A stretch of DNA of 64,000 nucleotides, taken from the NCBI RefSeq assembly GCF_000418325.1, contig NC_021658.1, positions 4,947,501 through 5,011,500 on the forward strand. Reading direction: 5' to 3'. This document shows, piece by piece, positions 17,711-26,335 of the stretch. The notes below the pieces were generated by a model, which worked only from the letters and a program-made list of their open reading frames with translations, had not been told where the DNA came from and ran no database searches. The DNA comes from Sorangium cellulosum So0157-2. GTDB lineage: Bacteria; Myxococcota_A; Polyangia; Polyangiales; Polyangiaceae. The translations under genes were made by a program, and so were the position numbers. Within the stretch, counting starts at the first letter, position 1, and every line of letters starts with the position of its first letter.

Positions 17711-18754
17711 GCAGGCGGCAGGTGGGCTGAAGAGCGCCGGGGCGAGAGCGCGGTAGTCGTCGTGGTGCACGCCGCCGCGGAGATCGCCGCCGAGCTTGTA
17801 ATAATAGCATCCTGAAGGGGCGATCCCCGCGGCCGTGTACGTCGTGACGTCGCTCGGCATGTTGCCGAAGCCGAAGGAAGGCACGATGCCCGTCCGCGCC
17901 TTGAGCCACCCGAGCTCGATCGTTTTGTAGTGGGCGGCCGCGCCGCCGAAGGCGCCGGTGACGCCGATGGTGGTGTGGAGGATGCCCGGCGGGAATCCCT
18001 GCCTCCTCAGCCACGCTCGCGTGCTCCCCACGAGCCACTCGGGGCGCGCGGTCACGTAGAAGAGGTGAATCCCGCTGTCGGCCAGGGCGCGCATCGCCTC
18101 GGCCGCGCCGGGGTGGGCGGCCGGCGGGGCGCCGCCGAAGAGCTCGCCGACCACCGCCACCTCGCTCGAGGTGAGCGTCCCGTCGACGTCGGTGACGGCC
18201 ACGCGCGCGCCGGGCGGGAGGACCTCGATGAACAGGTCCGCGCTCGTGCCGTCGCCGGCCACGGCGAAGTGGACGCGGTGCCGGCCGACGTCGAGGCGCC
18301 GCCCCGCCGTGAGATCGAGATAGACGCGCCCGCCGGTGTCCGGGATGCCCTCCGCGGTCGGGTGCGGGCGATCGTCGTCGCTCGTCCGGAAGGTGCCGAG
18401 CCGCTCCCAGGCGCCGCTGCAGCCGCGCAGGAGATACGCCTCGACGTCCTCGCCCTCGAGATCGTCGTCCTGCGGCCCGTACGCGAACTTCGCGATGGCC
18501 CACTGGGGGCCTCCGGGGCGCGCGAAGAGGTCGCGGCCGCGGTGGCGCGGCCACCCGCTCGCGACGAGGCGCGAGCGCGTGTGCCTGAACCCGCGCGGCA
18601 AGGCGGCCGGCGGCGGCGCATCGCAGGCCGGGCGGGGCGGGCAGGCGCCGGCCCTGGCCGGCGGCGCGGGCGCAGCGGCCGGGCGCGGGGCGCCGGCGCA
18701 GGCGACGGACGACAGGACGGCGAGGAGCAGCGGGGCGAGCGGGCCGGGGCGCAA
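17702..18754 (-). CDS. Lipin/LNS2-like HAD phosphatase domain lipoprotein
   Basis: 350 aa. Signal peptide with lipobox SVACAG at about residue 19, then a Pro/Ala/Cys-rich segment. The C-terminal half is a HAD phosphatase of the LNS2 (lipin/Ned1/Smp2) type: catalytic DVDGTLTSSE at about 187, the FYVTARPEWL loop, and a region ending SFGFGNMPSDVTTY. The DxDxT signature and VTARP loop are those of phosphatidate phosphatases of the lipin family. A middle region (about residues 100-175) looks beta-rich. Known lipins act on phosphatidate at membranes; an exported, lipid-anchored version is unusual. Substrate inferred, not shown. Confidence 0.78.
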   Translation of the reverse strand: MRPGPLAPLLLAVLSSVACAGAPRPAAAPAPPARAGACPPRPACDAPPPAALPRGFRHTRSRLVASGWPRHRGRDLFARPGGPQWAIAKFAYGPQDDDLEGEDVEAYLLRGCSGAWERLGTFRTSDDDRPHPTAEGIPDTGGRVYLDLTAGRRLDVGRHRVHFAVAGDGTSADLFIEVLPPGARVAVTDVDGTLTSSEVAVVGELFGGAPPAAHPGAAEAMRALADSGIHLFYVTARPEWLVGSTRAWLRRQGFPPGILHTTIGVTGAFGGAAAHYKTIELGWLKARTGIVPSFGFGNMPSDVTTYTAAGIAPSGCYYYKLGGDLRGGVHHDDYRALAPALFSPPAACAP

Positions 18755-18836
18755 GGCGCGACCACCTATACCGCGGCGGCGCCGCGGCGCGATGGGCTCG
18801 CGCGCCGCGGCGGGCGCGGCGTCGAGGGCCTTCGCC

Positions 18837-20015
18837 TCAGGTCCAGTAGCCGGTCGGCTGGCCGAGGAGCGCGGCGCCGGTCTGGCCGAGCCACCCCTCC
18901 GCGGCGGCGGCGTGCTGAGAGAAGGTGTGGATGTCCCGGAACCGCCGCTGCACGGGTGAGGCGTTCCGGGCGACGCCGCCCCCGCCGGCCTGGTAGCAGG
19001 CGTCCACGGCCCGGCCCGCCACCTCCGTCACCCAGGCCAGCGCGCCCGAGATCCGCGGCGCCATCGCCACGGCGGCGCCGGGGTTGTTCACGCACGCGGC
19101 CCAGAACTCGTCCCCCAGGTCGCGCAAGAGGGCGCGGGCGGCGCGCACGCTCGTCTCGGCGCGGCCGAGGTGCACCTGGAACACCGGCGAGTCGGCGAGC
19201 TGGGCGCGCGCGTACAGCCGCTTCTTGCCCGAGGTCGCGATCGCGACGAGGTCGTCGAGCGCGCCCTGGGCGATGCCCACGGCCACGGCCGCCATGTGGA
19301 GCACGCAGTGCAGGACCGGCGCGACGAAGCCGGGGCCCGGCACCGAGGACTGGCCCTGAAAGATATCGAAGCTGTGCGCCGCGGGACAGAACGCCCCTTC
19401 CACCATGATGTCGTGGCTGCCCGTGCCGCGCAGGCCCAGCACGGACCAGGTGTCGAGGATGCGCACCTCGCTCGCGGGGAACAGCATGCCCCGCATCTCT
19501 GGTATTTCGCGCCCGTCGCCTGCAGGGCGCATCCGGGGGCGGCCGCCGTCCAGGATCACGCAGTTGCCGAACAGCCAGCTGGAGTGCTCGCAGCCGCTCG
19601 CGAAGCTCCAGCGCCCGGTGACGCGATAGCCGCCCTCGGCCACGTGGGCCTCGCCCTGCGCGTTGAAGGCGCCGCCGATGATCACGTCCGGCCCGCCGGC
19701 GTAGATGGCGTCGAAGCGCTCGCGCGACAGGAGCACGAACAGGTGCGGGCTCTCCGAGCCGATCATCACCGTCCAGGCGGTGGCCCCGTCCGCCCGGGCG
19801 AGCGTCTCCAGGACGTCCATCCCCGTGCGCAGATCCACGTCGTGGCCGCCATGGCTCCTCGGCACGAACATCCGGAAGCAGCCCGCCGCCTTGAGCTGCT
19901 CGAGCAGGTCCGCCGGGAGGCGCCGCGCCTCCTCGATCTCCGCGCTCCGGGCGGCGATCGCGGGGGCCAGGTCACGGACGGCATGCAGCACCTTCGCAGC
20001 GTCTTCGTTCTTCAT
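18837..20015 (-). CDS. Acyl-CoA dehydrogenase-family flavoprotein (HsaA/flavin monooxygenase type)
   Basis: 392 aa from ATG 20015, with AAGGAG six bases upstream. The fold is that of the acyl-CoA dehydrogenase superfamily: N-terminal helices with LPADLLEQLKAAGCFRMFVP, a middle beta domain (GRWSFASGCEHSSWLFG; WSVLGLRGTGSHD) and a C-terminal helical domain with RDIHTFSQHAAA. The catalytic base of true acyl-CoA dehydrogenases is not obvious; the WSFASG and GLRGTGSHD segments fit the group-D flavin monooxygenases (HsaA, HpaH-like) that use reduced FMN. No flavin reductase gene is near. Cytoplasmic. Confidence 0.82.
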   Translation of the reverse strand: MKNEDAAKVLHAVRDLAPAIAARSAEIEEARRLPADLLEQLKAAGCFRMFVPRSHGGHDVDLRTGMDVLETLARADGATAWTVMIGSESPHLFVLLSRERFDAIYAGGPDVIIGGAFNAQGEAHVAEGGYRVTGRWSFASGCEHSSWLFGNCVILDGGRPRMRPAGDGREIPEMRGMLFPASEVRILDTWSVLGLRGTGSHDIMVEGAFCPAAHSFDIFQGQSSVPGPGFVAPVLHCVLHMAAVAVGIAQGALDDLVAIATSGKKRLYARAQLADSPVFQVHLGRAETSVRAARALLRDLGDEFWAACVNNPGAAVAMAPRISGALAWVTEVAGRAVDACYQAGGGGVARNASPVQRRFRDIHTFSQHAAAAEGWLGQTGAALLGQPTGYWT

Positions 20016-20147
20016 CGCTCGCTCCTTGACGTCGAGGGTCGGCGGAGCCGGTGAAGGCTCCGGCAAAACGGCTCATCGTACCTCGGGTCTCCGGCGAGGC
20101 GCGGACTTTCGGTCCCACCCGCAGGCGGGGCGCGGCGTCGATCGGGC

Positions 20148-20187
20148 GATCTCGCGCGATCTCGCGCGATCTCGCGCGATCTCGCGC
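20148..20187. repeat. Tandem 10-bp repeat GATCTCGCGC, four copies
   Basis: Four perfect copies (20148-20157, 20158-20167, 20168-20177, 20178-20187), preceded by an imperfect one. It lies in the 248-bp gap between the start of the flavoprotein gene and the end of the serpin gene. A 10-bp period places every copy on the same face of the helix. Confidence 0.85.
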
Positions 20188-20263
20188 GGGTACCGCGGGG
20201 AGGGAGGCCCACACCCGTGCCCGTGGGATCGACCTCACCCCCCCGGAGCTCGGGGGACGCGGG

Positions 20264-21712
20264 TCACCGCGGATCGGTCACGCGGCCCATGAACAGCACG
20301 GCGCCGGTCGCCACATCGCGGATCAGGAACGCGAACGGGTGATCCGCGCGGAACACCTGAGGCGGCGCCGGGGCTGCCCGCGTGGACACGACGACGCCCG
20401 TCGCCGCGGCGGCCTCGGTCCCTTCCTCGTTGACCTCCACGAACGCCTTGTGCCGGACCTGCGAGAGGAAGAGCGGCTCCGCCCTCGTGATCCCGGAGAA
20501 ATCGGCCTTCGCCGCGTCGAACGCGAGCGGCATGCCGAGGGCCGCCAGCGCCTTCGAGAGCTCGAACTCCGCGGCCATCTTGAAGCGCGGCAGCGCCACG
20601 TCGACCCGCGCCGGCTGGAGCGCCTCCACGTATGCCTTGAGCTGCCCGGCCGAGAGGCGCTGCTCCACCTTGGGCAGCCCGTCCGCCTGCGCGGGCAGGA
20701 TGACGACCATGGCCAGCGGGCGCTCGGGGTCCTGCGCCTCGTAGGCGAGCTCCAGCACCGACGCGTCGTCGACCTGCCCGAAGCGCGCCTTCAGGGTCTT
20801 GCGCATCATCGGCACCGCCGGCGCCGTGCCGGGCTTCACCGTGAACGGCTCGTTCTTGGTCGCCTGCTTGTCGAAGGGCGTCGCCCATCTCCCCTTGAAG
20901 TAAATGGCGTTCGTGAGGACGAGCCGCGTGAGGGGCGTGATGCTGCCCGCCGGCATCAGGTCTTTGATCTTCGCGTTCGTCTGCTCATCGACCCACCGGT
21001 TGATGCGCCCTCGCGCCTGCTCGCTCCCGCCCTTGAAGTCGACGAGCTCGATCCCCGCCCCGTAGTGCTGCTGGGTGGTGCTCTGGAACGCGGGCTCGAT
21101 CGGCAGCCCGGCCTGGCCCCACAGCCGGCTCGCGATCCGGAGCTCGGGCGCCTTGGGGCCCGCCTGCGTGAGCTGCTTGGCGAGCCCGCCGAACGCGGGG
21201 TGCAGCGCCTCGGGCGGGAGGGTGAGCTCCAGCGCCTTCGCCATCTGGGCCGCCGTCTCGCCCCTGGCGCCGGCGTAGGTCATGGCCAGCGCGGTCGAGA
21301 CGCTCGCCGGCGAGAAGAAGAGCTTGCCCGTCGTGCCGGCGAGCGCGCCGTAGAGCCGCTGCGCGAACGCGGCGTTCGCGTCGGCGACGCTCGCGCCGGG
21401 CGGCTGCGGGGCCGGCGGCTGCGCGTCCGGGGCGGGCTGGCCCGGGCCCGGGGCCGGCGCCTCGGCCGCCGGCGTCGGGCCGGGGCAGACGTGCTCCCAG
21501 CGGCACGCCCCGCCCTCGGCGCGCGCGCACTGCGGGGCGGCGGTGGAGCCGTCGTCGCAGATGCGGGCGATCTTCGCGAGCGGGCCGCAGTCGGCCGGCT
21601 GGCACGCAGGTGCGTCCGGGGTCGAAGCGGGCGGCGGAGCGTGGCTCTGGGCCTGGCACCCGAGTCCGAGGAGGCTGCACAGCGCGGCGGCGAACAGGAA
21701 TCGTTGGGCCAT
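20264..21712 (-). CDS. Serpin-family protease inhibitor, lipoprotein
   Basis: 482 aa. Lipobox LGLGC at residue 19; a Cys-containing, Pro-rich linker (residues 20-105); then a complete serpin domain (about 110-482) with NAIYFKGRWATPF, the FKMAAEFEL segment and the C-terminal DHPFAFLIRD and LFMGRVTDP strands. The reactive loop hinge EEGTEAAAAT (residues 429-438) has Gly at P15, Thr at P14 and Ala at P12-P9, as in inhibitory serpins; counting from the hinge puts Arg445 at P1. That predicts inhibition of a trypsin-like serine protease outside the cell. The start at 21712 gives a normal signal peptide. Confidence 0.92.
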   Translation of the reverse strand: MAQRFLFAAALCSLLGLGCQAQSHAPPPASTPDAPACQPADCGPLAKIARICDDGSTAAPQCARAEGGACRWEHVCPGPTPAAEAPAPGPGQPAPDAQPPAPQPPGASVADANAAFAQRLYGALAGTTGKLFFSPASVSTALAMTYAGARGETAAQMAKALELTLPPEALHPAFGGLAKQLTQAGPKAPELRIASRLWGQAGLPIEPAFQSTTQQHYGAGIELVDFKGGSEQARGRINRWVDEQTNAKIKDLMPAGSITPLTRLVLTNAIYFKGRWATPFDKQATKNEPFTVKPGTAPAVPMMRKTLKARFGQVDDASVLELAYEAQDPERPLAMVVILPAQADGLPKVEQRLSAGQLKAYVEALQPARVDVALPRFKMAAEFELSKALAALGMPLAFDAAKADFSGITRAEPLFLSQVRHKAFVEVNEEGTEAAAATGVVVSTRAAPAPPQVFRADHPFAFLIRDVATGAVLFMGRVTDPR

Positions 21713-21779
21713 GCCGCTTCGGTACCAGCGCGCAAGGGCGCTGGGAAGCCCGGCCCCGAGGCGACGGCGCCTGCGCCGC

Positions 21780-22676
21780 TCAGAAGTTGTGGATGAACGT
21801 GAACCGGCCAGCGATCTTGTCGTTGAGCTGGCTCTCCTTCTGCGTCTCGTAGCCGAGGTAGAGGAGCAGCTTGTTCCCCGTGCCGTAGTTCAGCCCGATC
21901 ACGCCGCCGATCTGCAGGCTGGCGAGGCCGGTGTCGTCGATGGCCTCCTCGTTCACGCCGGCGGTGGTCGGATCGTCCGCGGCGAGCACGACCTCGTTGA
22001 GGTCGACCGAGAGCTCGAGGTGCGGGCCGATGCCGAAGTCGTCGGTCGGATAGAAGAGGAGGAAGTCCCGCGAGTAGAGGTAGTTCTGGACGCTCTCGTT
22101 GAACATGCTGGAGAACGACCCCAGGATCCACGACTCGAAGTAAATCGGCTTCGCGTCGACGTAGGTGAACAGCTGCGGTGCGACCAGCGCCGCCGGCTGC
22201 TGCGTCACGAAGTTGAACGCGAAGCCCACCATCGGATTGAGGGTGACCGGACCGAACGTGAAGGCGGGGCCGATATCGAACTCGGCGGTTCCCAGCGTGG
22301 TGACATAGATGTCGCTCGAGAGGCTGATCGGGCCGAGCTGGTGCGAGGCGCCGGCCCAGACCTGGAGACCGAGGTTGTCCGCGTCGAACCGGAACCAGCT
22401 CGGGATCTGGCTCGGCGCCGGCGGCGGCTCTCCGACCGGCTCGGTGGTGCCCGGCGCCGGCGTGGCGGGCGCCGCCTGGCCGCTCGTCGCCGCGTCGCCC
22501 GCCGTCGCGGTCGGCTCTACCGGGGGCGCTGGCGCAGGGGTCTCCGCGGGCGCCGCCGCGGCGCCCGGCTCAGCCGGGGGCGGCGCGGGATCCTGAGCCC
22601 AGGCGGCCGGCGACGCGAGCAAGCCCACGACGCACGCGAGCGCTGAGCAACATTTCCCCATAACGTTCTCGATCAT
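21780..22676 (-). CDS. Outer-membrane beta-barrel protein
   Basis: 298 aa. Signal peptide ending at PAAWAQ, a Pro/Ala/Thr-rich linker (residues about 30-90), then repeated amphipathic strands with alternating hydrophobic and polar residues (for example LGLQVWAGASHQLG, IGPHLELSVDLNEV, NKLLLYLGYETQKES) and an aromatic C-terminus (FTFIHNF), the usual Bam recognition end. ATG 22676 has AGGAGG eight bases upstream, which fixes the start although the frame extends further. Function unknown. 67 bp upstream of the serpin gene on the same strand, so possibly cotranscribed with it. Confidence 0.75.
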   Translation of the reverse strand: MIENVMGKCCSALACVVGLLASPAAWAQDPAPPPAEPGAAAAPAETPAPAPPVEPTATAGDAATSGQAAPATPAPGTTEPVGEPPPAPSQIPSWFRFDADNLGLQVWAGASHQLGPISLSSDIYVTTLGTAEFDIGPAFTFGPVTLNPMVGFAFNFVTQQPAALVAPQLFTYVDAKPIYFESWILGSFSSMFNESVQNYLYSRDFLLFYPTDDFGIGPHLELSVDLNEVVLAADDPTTAGVNEEAIDDTGLASLQIGGVIGLNYGTGNKLLLYLGYETQKESQLNDKIAGRFTFIHNF

Positions 22677-22885
22677 TGGAACTGCCTCCTCTGCGCGACA
22701 TGAGGTGAAAGCAACATGAAACATGAGAGCAACACGGAGCGTAACGGCAGCGGGATGACAGTAACGTAGTCGAGAGCGCTTAGGCAAAGCCGTTGTGCAT
22801 GGGCGCGAGCGATCGACCCCGCGCCCGCGCTCCGAGGCGGGGCGCTGTCGGACGACTGCGGCATCGATCCTCGCTTTGGCACGCT

Positions 22886-22950
22886 GGATGATCTCGAGGT
22901 CCATGCCGCGCTCGTCCGCGACGCGCGAGGCATGGACCTCGAGATCATCC
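22886..22950. repeat. Perfect 22-bp inverted repeat with 21-bp spacer
   Basis: Left arm 22886-22907, right arm 22929-22950, fully complementary; the arms contain GATCTCGAGGTCCATG and its reverse complement. Both outward strands read ATG GAC CTC GAG ATC ATC (MDLEII). It lies in the 308-bp gap 22677-22984 between two minus-strand genes, about 210 bp upstream of the beta-barrel start. No T tract follows either arm. Confidence 0.9.
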
Positions 22951-22984
22951 TGGATTCAGTGTTACTACCGGGCGACGCGCCGCC

Positions 22985-23692
22985 TCAGAGGGGGATGTCC
23001 TGGATGCCCGCGGCCGCCCCGAGCGACGCGGCCGCGGCGGCCCCGACGAGGAGCAGCGTCGTGACGAGCAGCGTCCCCTCGATCTCGTCCGTGACCAGGT
23101 CGTCCACGCCCTGGGCGAGCTCGTCCCGCACCTTGACCAGGTCGATGCCGCCCTTCTGGTGGGCCTCGTTCCGGAAGCGCGCCAGCGTCAGCGCCTCGAT
23201 GGTCTTGAGCAGCTGCGCCTCGATCTTGCGCCGCAAGAGCCCCCGCAGGCCGCCCCCTCGCGGCGCCGCCTGCACCCGGTGGATCACCGCGAGGCGCAGC
23301 CGCTTCACCGCCTCGTTGATCGGCACGCCCTCCACCGCCTGCGCCACCCGTCCGCCGCGCGCGCCCGCCTCGGCCTGATCCGAGACGCCGAGCAGCCGCT
23401 CGAACACCGCGGTCACGAGCATCCCGCCGAGGCGCTTCGACCGCACGACCTGCAGGACGCCGGCGCCGAGCGCCCGCTTCCACGACAGCGTGAAGCCGAG
23501 CACGGCGGAGAGCGCGAGCGCCACGATCGCCGCGAGCGCCCCGCGCAGCGCCGAGCCGTCCGCCGCGATCGCATAGGAGGACCCGGCGAGGACGACGGCC
23601 AGGAGCGACATGGTCGCGGCGGTCAGGAAGAACGCGCGGAGCGCGGGCCCCAGCGCCGCGGCGACACCTTGCATGAACGGTCGGAGATCCAT
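22985..23692 (-). CDS. Hypothetical membrane protein
   Basis: 235 aa from ATG 23692 (MDLRPFMQGV), preceded by GAGGTGGG. Hydrophobic segments are visible at about residues 18-40, 50-70 and 205-225; the middle (about 75-200) is charged and helical, with many Arg and Lys. This suggests two N-terminal membrane spans, a cytoplasmic domain and a C-terminal span. Not recognised as a known family. An upstream GTG at 23710 would add six residues. Its 3' end is 34 bp from the 22-bp inverted repeat. Confidence 0.65.
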   Translation of the reverse strand: MDLRPFMQGVAAALGPALRAFFLTAATMSLLAVVLAGSSYAIAADGSALRGALAAIVALALSAVLGFTLSWKRALGAGVLQVVRSKRLGGMLVTAVFERLLGVSDQAEAGARGGRVAQAVEGVPINEAVKRLRLAVIHRVQAAPRGGGLRGLLRRKIEAQLLKTIEALTLARFRNEAHQKGGIDLVKVRDELAQGVDDLVTDEIEGTLLVTTLLLVGAAAAASLGAAAGIQDIPL

Positions 23693-23821
23693 GATCGCCC
23701 ACCTCACCACGGCCGCGGTCCGGCGAAAATGCCGAAGGGGGCGGCGAGCGCCGCGGTCGCGAGCGGCACGGGGACACGCGGCGCGCGACGCGCGACGCGC
23801 GACGCTGGGGCCCGGCGCCGC

Positions 23822-24556
23822 TCACCGGAGGTAGTCGCGGTAGAACCGATCCCGGAAGTCGAAGAAGCGGGCGAGGGCGGGGTCCTCGGCGATGCTGCGC
23901 ACCGACGTGCCCGCGAGCTCCGGCTCGAAGAGGTGCTTCGACGGCGGAAACTTGAGCGGATAAACGAGGGCCACGGCGGCGACGTCGGCGAGCGACGGCG
24001 CGTCGCCGACGAGGTACGCCGAGCCCTCGAGGCGAGCGCAGAGCTCGGCGAGGGTCGTGCGCACGGCGCGCTCCGCGGCGTCGAGCCACCGCTCCACGGC
24101 GCCCACCCGCGCCTCGGCCAGCGGGAGGACGGCCGCCAGGGCGCCGAGCCCGGCGTGCGCGAACGGCCCCATCGCGGCGCCCAGCGCGTCCAGGTAGTGC
24201 TCCTCGCGGAGGCCGCGGCGCACCAAGCAGAACGGCGCGTACTTTCCGAGCGTGTCGTCGAGGCGCGCCTCCAGGGCGAGGACCTCGCCCCGCTGCTCCG
24301 GATCGTCGGGGAGCAGGCGCCGCCCTTCGGGGAACGTGCGCTCCAGGTAGAGCGCGATCTCGGTGGAGTCCGCGACGACCGCGCCGTCGTGCTCGATCAC
24401 CGGGAGCTTGCGCTGGCCCGAGAGGCGGTAGATGGCGATCTGCTCGGGACCGGGCTTGTGCTCCTCGATCCGGTACTCGAGCCCCTTGAAGTCGAGGGCG
24501 GCCCGGGCCTTCTCGGAGAAGTGACTGAGCGGGAAGCGATGGAGGACGATCGTCAT
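23822..24556 (-). CDS. Glutathione S-transferase family protein
   Basis: 244 aa. The thioredoxin-like N-terminal domain has the start TIVLHRFPLSHFSEKAR, with a Ser in the position of the catalytic hydroxyl, cis-Pro in KLPVIEHDG and the ADSTEIALYLE glutathione-binding turn. The C-terminal all-helical domain includes GDAPSLADVAAVALVYPL with the N-capping Asp. Likely a cytoplasmic detoxification enzyme; substrate not predictable. 90 bp downstream of the oxoamine synthase gene, same strand. Confidence 0.88.
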   Translation of the reverse strand: MTIVLHRFPLSHFSEKARAALDFKGLEYRIEEHKPGPEQIAIYRLSGQRKLPVIEHDGAVVADSTEIALYLERTFPEGRRLLPDDPEQRGEVLALEARLDDTLGKYAPFCLVRRGLREEHYLDALGAAMGPFAHAGLGALAAVLPLAEARVGAVERWLDAAERAVRTTLAELCARLEGSAYLVGDAPSLADVAAVALVYPLKFPPSKHLFEPELAGTSVRSIAEDPALARFFDFRDRFYRDYLR

Positions 24557-24646
24557 CGCCCCTCGATACCACGGGCGGGCGGGGGCGGAGCCGCCCTCGG
24601 GCCCGCCCGCGCGCGGCCGGCGAGCCCGACGGCGCGGCGCTCCGGC

Positions 24647-26335
24647 TCAGATCACGCCGAACTTCTTGCCGACCTTCTCGAACGCCTCGAGCGCGTGATC
24701 GAGGTGCTTGCGCTCGTGGGTCGCCATGTAGCTCGTGCGGAGGACCTGCTGCTTCGGCGGGACGCCCGGCGTGATGAACGGGTTCACGTAGAGCGAGTAA
24801 TCGTCGAGGAGCGACTTCCACATCATGACGGTCTTGAGGTCGTCGCGGATGTAGATCGGGATCACGGCCGTCTCGGTCTTGCCGAGCTCGAAGCCGAGCC
24901 GCTGCAGCTCCGTGCGCATGTAGGTGAAGTTCTCGCGGAGCTTCTCCTGGCGCCACGGCTCCTCCTGCATGACCTCGAGCGAGGCCATCGCCGCGGCGAC
25001 GCAGGGCGGCGCCGCGCTCGCCGCGAAGAGGAAGCTGTAGGCGAAATGCTGAATATAATCGAGCACCTTGCGCTCGCCGACGAGCCAGCCGCCGATCGAG
25101 GCGAGCGACTTCGAGAAGGTGCCGCCGATGAGGTCGACCTCCTTGCCGAGGCCGAAGTGCGCGGCGGTGCCGCGGCCGCCGGGGCCGATGACGCCGAGGG
25201 CGTGCGCGTCGTCGACCAGGAGCCGCGCCTTGTGCTTCTTCACCACCTCGACGATCCCGGGCAGGTTCGCGATCTCGCCCTGGGCGCTGAAGACGCCGTC
25301 CGTGATGACGAGCGCCCCCTCCGTGTCGGCGAGCTCGGAGAGCGCGCTGTCGAGCGCCGCGGGGTCGCTGTGCTTGTAGCGGACCATCCGGGCGCCGGAC
25401 GCCTGCGCGAGCCGCACGCCGTCGTAGATCGACGCGTGATCGTCCTTGTCGATGATCGCGACGCTCCGCTTGTTGCTGAGGAGCGCCGAGATCGTCGCGA
25501 TGTTCACCTGGTAGCCCGTCGTGAACACGAGCCCCGCCTCCTTGCCGTGGTAGGCGGCGAGCTTCTCCTCGAGCTCGTTGTGGAGGCGCATCGAGCCGTT
25601 CACGAGCCGCGAGCCGGTCATGCTCGTGCCGTACTTGTCGATGGCGTTCCGCGCGGCCTCTCGCACCTTCGGGTGGGTCGTCAGCCCGAGGTAGTTGTTC
25701 GAGCCGAGCATGATCACGGTCCGCCCCTCGAGCTGCGCCTCGGGGCCGTTGTTGAAGTCGAGCGGGCGGAAGAAGGGGTAGACCCCCATGGCGCGGGCGT
25801 TGTCCGCGGTCATGAACTTGTTCGCCTTCTCGAACACGTCGCGCCCGCCGATGCGCGAAAGCGACGTCCGCGCCGCCATCTGGGTCGCGAGCTTCTGCTC
25901 GGCCGCCGCCGCCACGTAGGCGCCCGCGCCGTTCGCGCCGGCGCCGTTCACGGCCGCGCCGTTCGCGCCGACGCCGTTCACGTGCGGGCGGGCGGCGGCC
26001 CGCTCGGGCGAGGCGCTCGCCGCCTCCTCGACGGCCGACAGCCCCGCGGCGCCCGCGGCGCGCGCGGACGGCCGCGGCGACGCCGCGCGGGCCGGCGCCG
26101 CCCCGTGGACGCCGGCCTCGTCGTCGAGCGCCGGATCGATGTTCGGGAGCGCGTGCCCGTTCAGCAGGATGTCCCACGCCTCCGCGGCCCGCTCCCCGGC
26201 GGCGCGCAGGCGGTTCTTCGCATCCATGACCCCGGTGGCGAGCCGCATCACGCGATCGTTGCTGACGACTCGGACGACCGTGCTCGACGAGGCGAGCTTC
26301 TTTGCTTGGTCGACCAGACGATCCTTCATGCTCAT
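24647..26335 (-). CDS. Alpha-oxoamine synthase (BioF/serine palmitoyltransferase-like) with N-terminal extension
   Basis: 562 aa. The core (about 165-562) is a PLP enzyme of the alpha-oxoamine synthase family: NNYLGLTTHPKVREAA, the TTGYQVN segment, DDAHALGVIGPGGRG, and the PLP lysine in GGTFSKSLASIGG. It condenses an acyl thioester with an amino acid; the motifs do not separate serine palmitoyltransferase from AON synthase or CqsA-like enzymes, though myxobacteria are known to make sphingolipids. Residues 1-75 are an extra helical domain beginning MSMKDRLVDQAKKLASSSTV, followed by an Ala/Pro linker and NGxGANGA repeats (about 120-145). ATG 26335 has GAGGAG upstream. Confidence 0.85.
   Translation of the reverse strand: MSMKDRLVDQAKKLASSSTVVRVVSNDRVMRLATGVMDAKNRLRAAGERAAEAWDILLNGHALPNIDPALDDEAGVHGAAPARAASPRPSARAAGAAGLSAVEEAASASPERAAARPHVNGVGANGAAVNGAGANGAGAYVAAAAEQKLATQMAARTSLSRIGGRDVFEKANKFMTADNARAMGVYPFFRPLDFNNGPEAQLEGRTVIMLGSNNYLGLTTHPKVREAARNAIDKYGTSMTGSRLVNGSMRLHNELEEKLAAYHGKEAGLVFTTGYQVNIATISALLSNKRSVAIIDKDDHASIYDGVRLAQASGARMVRYKHSDPAALDSALSELADTEGALVITDGVFSAQGEIANLPGIVEVVKKHKARLLVDDAHALGVIGPGGRGTAAHFGLGKEVDLIGGTFSKSLASIGGWLVGERKVLDYIQHFAYSFLFAASAAPPCVAAAMASLEVMQEEPWRQEKLRENFTYMRTELQRLGFELGKTETAVIPIYIRDDLKTVMMWKSLLDDYSLYVNPFITPGVPPKQQVLRTSYMATHERKHLDHALEAFEKVGKKFGVI

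Noticed and set aside
20148..20187. Possible CRISPR array
   Set aside because: Units of 10 bp in direct tandem without spacers; no cas genes.
22965..26177. Long minus-strand frame through the GST and oxoamine synthase genes
   Set aside because: Runs out of phase with both recognised proteins and has random Arg-rich composition.
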